From Candidatus Terraquivivens yellowstonensis (GTDB taxonomy: Archaea; Thermoproteota; Nitrososphaeria_A; Caldarchaeales; Wolframiiraptoraceae), in NCBI GenBank assembly GCA_023539445.1, contig JAKCEW010000014.1, forward strand, positions 1-17,893: 17,893 bases of DNA. The letters run 5' to 3'. The notes beneath the pieces are model-generated. The model saw only the letters and a program-made list of their open reading frames with translations. It had not been told where the DNA came from and did not search any database. Both the position numbers and the translations under genes were made by a program. Below, one piece after another: positions 14,259 to 17,893 of this stretch; the stretch's first letter is position 1; each line of letters opens with the position of its first letter.

Positions 14259-15185
14259 TTGAGGGTTCTGGTGACGGGTGCTACCGGGTTCATAGGCTCG
14301 CACCTCTGCCTAAGGCTGCTCGATCTCGGGATGGAGGTTCATGGACTGGATGACTTGAGCAGGGGATCTCTCAAGAGGGCCAAGATACTCGAGAATTCTG
14401 GGATGAGTCTCCATAAGGCAGATGTTAGGGATTGGGCTACGGTGCATGAAGTTCTGCATGAGGTTAAGCCAGATGCCGTGATCCACCTAGCCGCGCTAAT
14501 CAGCGTTGAGGAGAGTATCAGGATGCCGGAACTCTACATGGAGGTTAACGCAGAAGGTACTAGAAACATTGTGAGGGCAGCAAGCAACGTTGGTTCAGGG
14601 AGACTCATCTATGCGAGCAGCGCGGCGGTCTATGGCAATCCGATCAGGCTCCCAATAACTGAAGATCATCCAACAAGCCCCCTCTCGCCTTATGGCCTCT
14701 CGAAGCTGATGGGCGAGCGGTATGTTACCTCAGAATTCATTGGACGGGAAAAGCCCGTGATACTCAGGATCTTCAACGTTTATGGACCCGGCCAAAATCC
14801 CGAATACGCCGGGGTCATAACGAAGTTCATGGAGAGGCTGAGCCAAGGCGATCCTCCAATAATATTCGGCGACGGAGAACAGACGAGAGACTTCATCCAT
14901 GTAGATGACGTGGTCGAAGCATTCATCAGGTCGCTCGATACGCCTCTCAATGAGACTGCCGTGCTCAACGTTGGGTCTGGTAGACCGTTCAAGATAATCG
15001 AGCTCGCCCGCATGATGATCAGGTTATATGGCTTGAATGTTGAACCTATCCATGTACCGCCGAGGCCCGGCGATGTGAGGGGTAGTTACGCCGATATATC
15101 CCTAGCTAAGAGGCTGCTGGGATGGAACCCGAAGATAAGTCTTGAAGAGGGGTTGCGGAGGCTGATCGTTGAGGGCGATACATAA
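14259..15185 (+). CDS. NAD-dependent sugar-nucleotide epimerase/dehydratase (GalE-like extended SDR)
   Basis: From TTG 14259 the protein has 308 residues and starts MRVLVTGATGFIGSH, with the Rossmann GxxGxxG at 7-13. Acidic Asp31-Asp32 at the end of the second strand suggests NAD binding. The SDR catalytic set is present: Ser120/121 in YASSAAVYG and Tyr145-x3-Lys149 in YGLSK. Further family marks are HLAA (76-79), RIFNVYGPGQ (175-184) and GDGEQTRDFIHVDDVV. Enzymes of this group interconvert UDP- or dTDP-sugars (for example glucose/galactose 4-epimerisation) in the cytoplasm. The exact substrate is not readable. It supplies an activated sugar to the glycosyltransferases downstream. The frame extends back to TTG 14238, but family start and TATA spacing favour 14259. 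Confidence 0.88.
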   Translation: MRVLVTGATGFIGSHLCLRLLDLGMEVHGLDDLSRGSLKRAKILENSGMSLHKADVRDWATVHEVLHEVKPDAVIHLAALISVEESIRMPELYMEVNAEGTRNIVRAASNVGSGRLIYASSAAVYGNPIRLPITEDHPTSPLSPYGLSKLMGERYVTSEFIGREKPVILRIFNVYGPGQNPEYAGVITKFMERLSQGDPPIIFGDGEQTRDFIHVDDVVEAFIRSLDTPLNETAVLNVGSGRPFKIIELARMMIRLYGLNVEPIHVPPRPGDVRGSYADISLAKRLLGWNPKISLEEGLRRLIVEGDT

Positions 15186-15187
15186 TT

Positions 15188-15787
15188 ATGGCCATGTTTA
15201 ACGTGCACTGGACCATGAGGGTTGGAGTAGGTTCGATGAACGAGGTTAAGGTCGAGGCGGTGAGAATATGCTTTGATAAATTCTTCGGGGGTGCAGAGAT
15301 AATCCCGGTCGCGGTCAAGGTCCCGCCTCAGCCCATCGGTTTCGAGGAAACTCTAAGGGGCGCGCTCATCAGGTCGCTGGAGGCTCTGAGGAATGCGAAC
15401 GCTGATCTCGGGATCGGCATAGAGGCAGGATTAATCAAGGTCCCGCATAGCATCACAGGATACGTCGACCAGCACGTATGCGCGATAATCGATGTTGAGG
15501 AGAAAGTTACGCTCGGGTTCAGCATGACGCTTGAGCTCCCGGAGGTCGTTACGAGGAAGATATTGAGCGGCCAGGCGAGAGAGGTCGAGGAAGTAATGGA
15601 GGAGGTTTCGGGGATAAGGGAGATCGGGCGTAAGTGCGGAGCTGTCGGATACCTGACGCGGGATCACGTGAGTAGAATAGACCTATGCGTTCAGGCGGTC
15701 ACGTCAGCGCTGATTCCGAGGCTGAACCCCCAGCTCTACGGCATCAGCTGGCCGAGATTCTGCAACATACTAGGCGAGAAGTTATGA
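15188..15787 (+). CDS. Inosine/xanthosine triphosphatase, YjjX (DUF84) family
   Basis: The 199-residue protein matches the YjjX/NTPase_I-T family, house-cleaning enzymes that hydrolyse ITP and XTP so that damaged purines are not built into nucleic acids. Landmarks are VGVGSMNEVKVEAV (12-25), QPIGFEETLRGA (48-59), ADLGIGIEAGL (72-82), GFSMTLELPEVV (110-121) and REIGRKCGAVGYLTRDHVSR (144-163). The gene starts two bases after the epimerase stop, so it is in the same transcript although its role is unrelated to glycosylation. The family usually starts right at the MRVGVGS segment, so ATG 15215 is a possible alternative start; GAGG at 15172-15175 mildly favours 15188. The variant GSMN, in place of the common GST/S-x-N, is a small departure. 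Confidence 0.8.
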   Translation: MAMFNVHWTMRVGVGSMNEVKVEAVRICFDKFFGGAEIIPVAVKVPPQPIGFEETLRGALIRSLEALRNANADLGIGIEAGLIKVPHSITGYVDQHVCAIIDVEEKVTLGFSMTLELPEVVTRKILSGQAREVEEVMEEVSGIREIGRKCGAVGYLTRDHVSRIDLCVQAVTSALIPRLNPQLYGISWPRFCNILGEKL

Positions 15788-15864
15788 ATGCGTTTCTCCT
15801 GAGACAGATTAGAGCGCGCTGACCAAATGGTTTATTTTCATGTATAGGCGATTTATTTGAGGAT

Positions 15865-16884
15865 TTGAGGATTCTGCTTCTGTCTCCGAGAGTGTCCGGT
15901 GTCGGGGGAATAGCCCAGCATGTCAGGCGGCTTGCTCGGGGGCTGAGGGAGGCTGGCCATGATGTGGAGCTTATCTCCATCGAGACGCTTGGTGTGAGGT
16001 TGAGGAAGGGATTGGCAAACCCCGGCTATGGTGTGCTCGCCGCATTAAAATCTCCGGGAGATAGATTCGACATAGTACACGGCCATAATCTACCATCGGC
16101 ACCCGCCGTCAGGTTTGCAAAAGCCCGTGTGAAGGTGCTGACGCTCCATGGGATCTACTCGAGGCAGATCAAATTGCTATACGGCGGCATGCTGGGCTCC
16201 ATGGTTGAGCTATTCGAGAGATGGATTTTGAGGGGCATAGATGCTGTGACCGCGGTCAGCCTAGAGGCCGTGAAATACTACCGCAGCCTAGGGATCGAGG
16301 CAGTACATATCCCGAATGCGATCGATTTATCCGAGTTGCCAAGCGAGGCCGAGAGGATCTCGGAGCCCCAGATAACCTACCTAGGGAGATTATCAAAGGA
16401 GAAGGGCGTCGACATACTCGTCAAGGCAGCATTGATGGGGTTAAGGGGAATGGTCATAGCGGGCGATGGCCCGATGAGACCGCTCGTAGAAAGAGCCGCG
16501 CAGAAGGGCCTCCTGAAATTCCTCGGCCCACTACCACGAGCCGAGGCATTGAAAATACTGGCAGGTTCTGATGTGGTCGTCCTACCATCGAGGGAGGAGG
16601 GGGTCAGCACGGTACTGCTCGAGGCCATGGCCCTAAAGGTGCCGATAGTCGCGACGAGGGTCGGAGGAAATATCGAGGTCCTTAGGGATAACGAGGACGC
16701 GTTACTCGTTAATCCTGATCCAAGCGAAATTAAAGAAGCTGTTACGGGACTCTTAGAGAACAAGAGCCTCGCCAAAAAGCTAACAGAGAATGCGTACCAA
16801 AGATTGTTAAAAGATTACGAGTGGAAGATGGTTCTGGAAAAGTATCTGAAATTGTATGAGCGACTCATGATAACCTGTGATTAA
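15865..16884 (+). CDS. Glycosyltransferase family 4 protein
   Basis: The 339-residue protein has the GT-B two-domain plan. The N-terminal domain starts MRILLLSPRVSGVGGIAQHV, with the GGIAQHV acceptor-side loop and HGHNLPSAP (72-80). The C-terminal donor domain has IPNAIDL (149-155), YLGRLSKEKGVDIL (172-185), AGDGPMRPLV (199-208), the GSDVVVLPSREEGVSTVLLE stretch with the E-x7-E pair Glu245/Glu253, and TRVGGNIEVL. GT4 enzymes are retaining transferases that use nucleotide sugars, usually at the cytoplasmic side of the membrane. The acceptor is unknown; surface polysaccharide, glycolipid or N-glycan are all possible. The start is TTG 15865 with GAGG directly in front, in the same TTG-AGG context as the epimerase gene. 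Confidence 0.88.
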   Translation: MRILLLSPRVSGVGGIAQHVRRLARGLREAGHDVELISIETLGVRLRKGLANPGYGVLAALKSPGDRFDIVHGHNLPSAPAVRFAKARVKVLTLHGIYSRQIKLLYGGMLGSMVELFERWILRGIDAVTAVSLEAVKYYRSLGIEAVHIPNAIDLSELPSEAERISEPQITYLGRLSKEKGVDILVKAALMGLRGMVIAGDGPMRPLVERAAQKGLLKFLGPLPRAEALKILAGSDVVVLPSREEGVSTVLLEAMALKVPIVATRVGGNIEVLRDNEDALLVNPDPSEIKEAVTGLLENKSLAKKLTENAYQRLLKDYEWKMVLEKYLKLYERLMITCD

Positions 16885-16933
16885 TTATTTAAAGTTAAGA
16901 GCTCGGTAGCAGCATATTCTGGGCACAGTAACA

Positions 16934-16940
16934 ATTATAA
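16934..16940 (+). promoter_or_regulatory. TATA box for the GT2 gene
   Basis: ATTATAA is centred about 31 bases before the ATG at 16968, so the glycosyltransferase family 2 gene probably has its own nearly leaderless transcript. Confidence 0.45.
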
Positions 16941-16967
16941 GCCGATCGTGATCGTGCTATCTGTTAG

Positions 16968-17804
16968 ATGGTCGAGGTTTCCTTTATTACGTTTACAAAG
17001 AATTCGGCGCATAGGCTTAGAGGATTGCTCGAACATGTAAAAGATGTTGTTGATGAGATTATCGTGGTGGACGGTTACAGCACCGATGAAACTGTGGATG
17101 TTGCAAAAAGCTATGGTGCAAAGGTGTATCAGAGGAAACCATGGGGGTATCCTGATCCAGATCGCATGTTCGCGTTAAAACAAGCATCGTATGAGTGGGT
17201 ACTTATGTTGGATGATGATGAAAGATTATGTAACAAATTAAGGAATGCGTTGAAATCAATAATAGAAGATTGTTCCACACATTTTGCAGCGATAGATATG
17301 CTTCGAATAAATCTGGCAAAGGGTGATAGGATTATTCTTGCACCCTATTATCCAGATAGAGTGGTGAAGATCTTTAGGAGGGGCAAGACGATTTTTACGG
17401 GTCGTGTCCATGATGGGCCGAGAATTTCAGGTTCAACGTATCATTTACCTGATGAGTATTATCTAATTCACCTACCATATCATGAAGATAATTGGTTGAA
17501 GAAAGCAATGATATATGCTTATTATCAAAGCATACAGTATCCCTCCGTAATTGGTGGAAATATGTTTCGGCGAACATTACTTAAATCGCTCCCACTAACC
17601 ACAGTTCCATATTATCTCTACTTAATGGTTGCTTTAATTAGAAGAAACGTCCCCATAAATTACTTGTCTCTAACGTATTGCTTCAGGAGAGCGTTGTATG
17701 ATAGTATTCTCCAAACATTAATGAAGCTTAGAGACGAGAGGGAGAAAGAACTAGCAAAAGAGATTTCTGAGGTCGGATTCTCTCAGTTTCTCGGCATAGG
17801 ATGA
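16968..17804 (+). CDS. Glycosyltransferase family 2 protein, WaaE/KdtX-like
   Basis: The 278-residue protein has a GT-A fold start, VSFITFTKNSAHRLRGLLEH (4-23), then IIVVDGYSTDET (31-42), which binds the nucleotide sugar, and LMLDDDE (79-85), containing the metal-binding DxD. After the catalytic part, VVKIFRRGKTIFTGRVHDGP (about 131-150) resembles the acceptor region of WaaE/KdtX-type enzymes, which add glucose to lipopolysaccharide core in bacteria. A hydrophobic stretch near 208-225 (LPLTTVPYYLYLMVAL) could attach it to the membrane. Its DNA is clearly more A/T-rich than the epimerase, triphosphatase and GT4 genes just upstream, hinting at a different origin. The acceptor in this archaeon is unknown. 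Confidence 0.85.
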   Translation: MVEVSFITFTKNSAHRLRGLLEHVKDVVDEIIVVDGYSTDETVDVAKSYGAKVYQRKPWGYPDPDRMFALKQASYEWVLMLDDDERLCNKLRNALKSIIEDCSTHFAAIDMLRINLAKGDRIILAPYYPDRVVKIFRRGKTIFTGRVHDGPRISGSTYHLPDEYYLIHLPYHEDNWLKKAMIYAYYQSIQYPSVIGGNMFRRTLLKSLPLTTVPYYLYLMVALIRRNVPINYLSLTYCFRRALYDSILQTLMKLRDEREKELAKEISEVGFSQFLGIG

Positions 17805-17832
17805 TATACCAACAAAATGAGGTGAAATTAAT

Positions 17833-17893
17833 TTGTCGACTGGAAAGGGGCTGAAAATGCTAGTCATAGGGAATCCTTTTCAATTTTTAGGCG
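17833..17893 (+). CDS. Start of a further gene, possibly another glycosyltransferase (partial)
   Basis: A ribosome binding site GAGGTGA (17819-17825) lies seven bases before TTG 17833. The 20 visible residues read MSTGKGLKMLVIGNPFQFLG and run off the end of the window. A first beta strand of the form MLVIGNP followed by a loop is compatible with a GT-B glycosyltransferase, which would fit the neighbourhood, but there is too little to be sure. Confidence 0.45.
   Translation, partial: MSTGKGLKMLVIGNPFQFLG

Overview
The window looks like chromosomal DNA of a thermophilic archaeon, most likely of the Thermoproteota. Several things point that way: A/T-rich TATA boxes about 25-30 bases upstream of nearly leaderless starts, TTG start codons, two tRNA genes interrupted by short introns with bulge-helix-bulge splice sites, an archaeal type IV pilus membrane protein, a broken member of the archaeal PaREP1 family, and an FrhB/FdhB-type iron-sulfur flavoprotein. 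The exact class cannot be read from this sequence.

Layout. Positions 1-2188 (+) are the end of a pilus/secretion operon: the C-terminus of a probable GspE/ArlI-type ATPase, a TadC/ArlJ-type membrane platform protein, and a small single-pass membrane protein. 2223-3599 (+) is an FrhB-like protein with an unusual C-terminal winged-helix domain. 3791-3897 (-) is tRNA-Asp(GUC) with a 29-nt intron in the 3' strand of the acceptor stem. 3999-4803 (+) holds a nitroreductase overlapping a small helical protein. 4960-5634 (+) is a zinc-ribbon membrane protein preceded by a striking 40-bp symmetric element. 5680-6006 (-) is a decayed PaREP1 gene. 6148-7410 (+) is moeA (molybdenum insertion into molybdopterin). 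13248 to 7515 (-) is a four-gene, overlapping operon for a membrane molybdoenzyme of the tetrathionate/polysulfide reductase type, in the order iron-sulfur subunit, NrfD-type anchor, Tat-exported catalytic subunit, TorD-like chaperone. 13363-13882 (-) contains degenerate fragments, one resembling a tyrosine recombinase, next to tRNA-Lys(UUU) (13989-14078, +) with a 15-nt intron. 14259-17893 (+) is a sugar-nucleotide/glycosyltransferase region: NAD-dependent epimerase, a YjjX-family ITPase/XTPase, a GT4, a GT2 and the start of a further gene.

How it works together. The Ttr-like operon plus convergent moeA forms a respiratory module: MoeA helps make the cofactor, the TorD-like protein would hold the apoenzyme before Tat export, and the A/B/C subunits would pass quinol electrons through NrfD and four Fe-S clusters to an oxidised sulfur (or arsenic/selenium) compound outside the membrane. 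The final region probably makes or attaches surface glycans. The most interesting items are the acceptor-stem tRNA intron, the FrhB-winged-helix fusion, the symmetric element at 4843-4882, and the two patches of gene decay (PaREP1; recombinase remnant beside tRNA-Lys). I found no CRISPR array, rRNA gene or complete insertion sequence.
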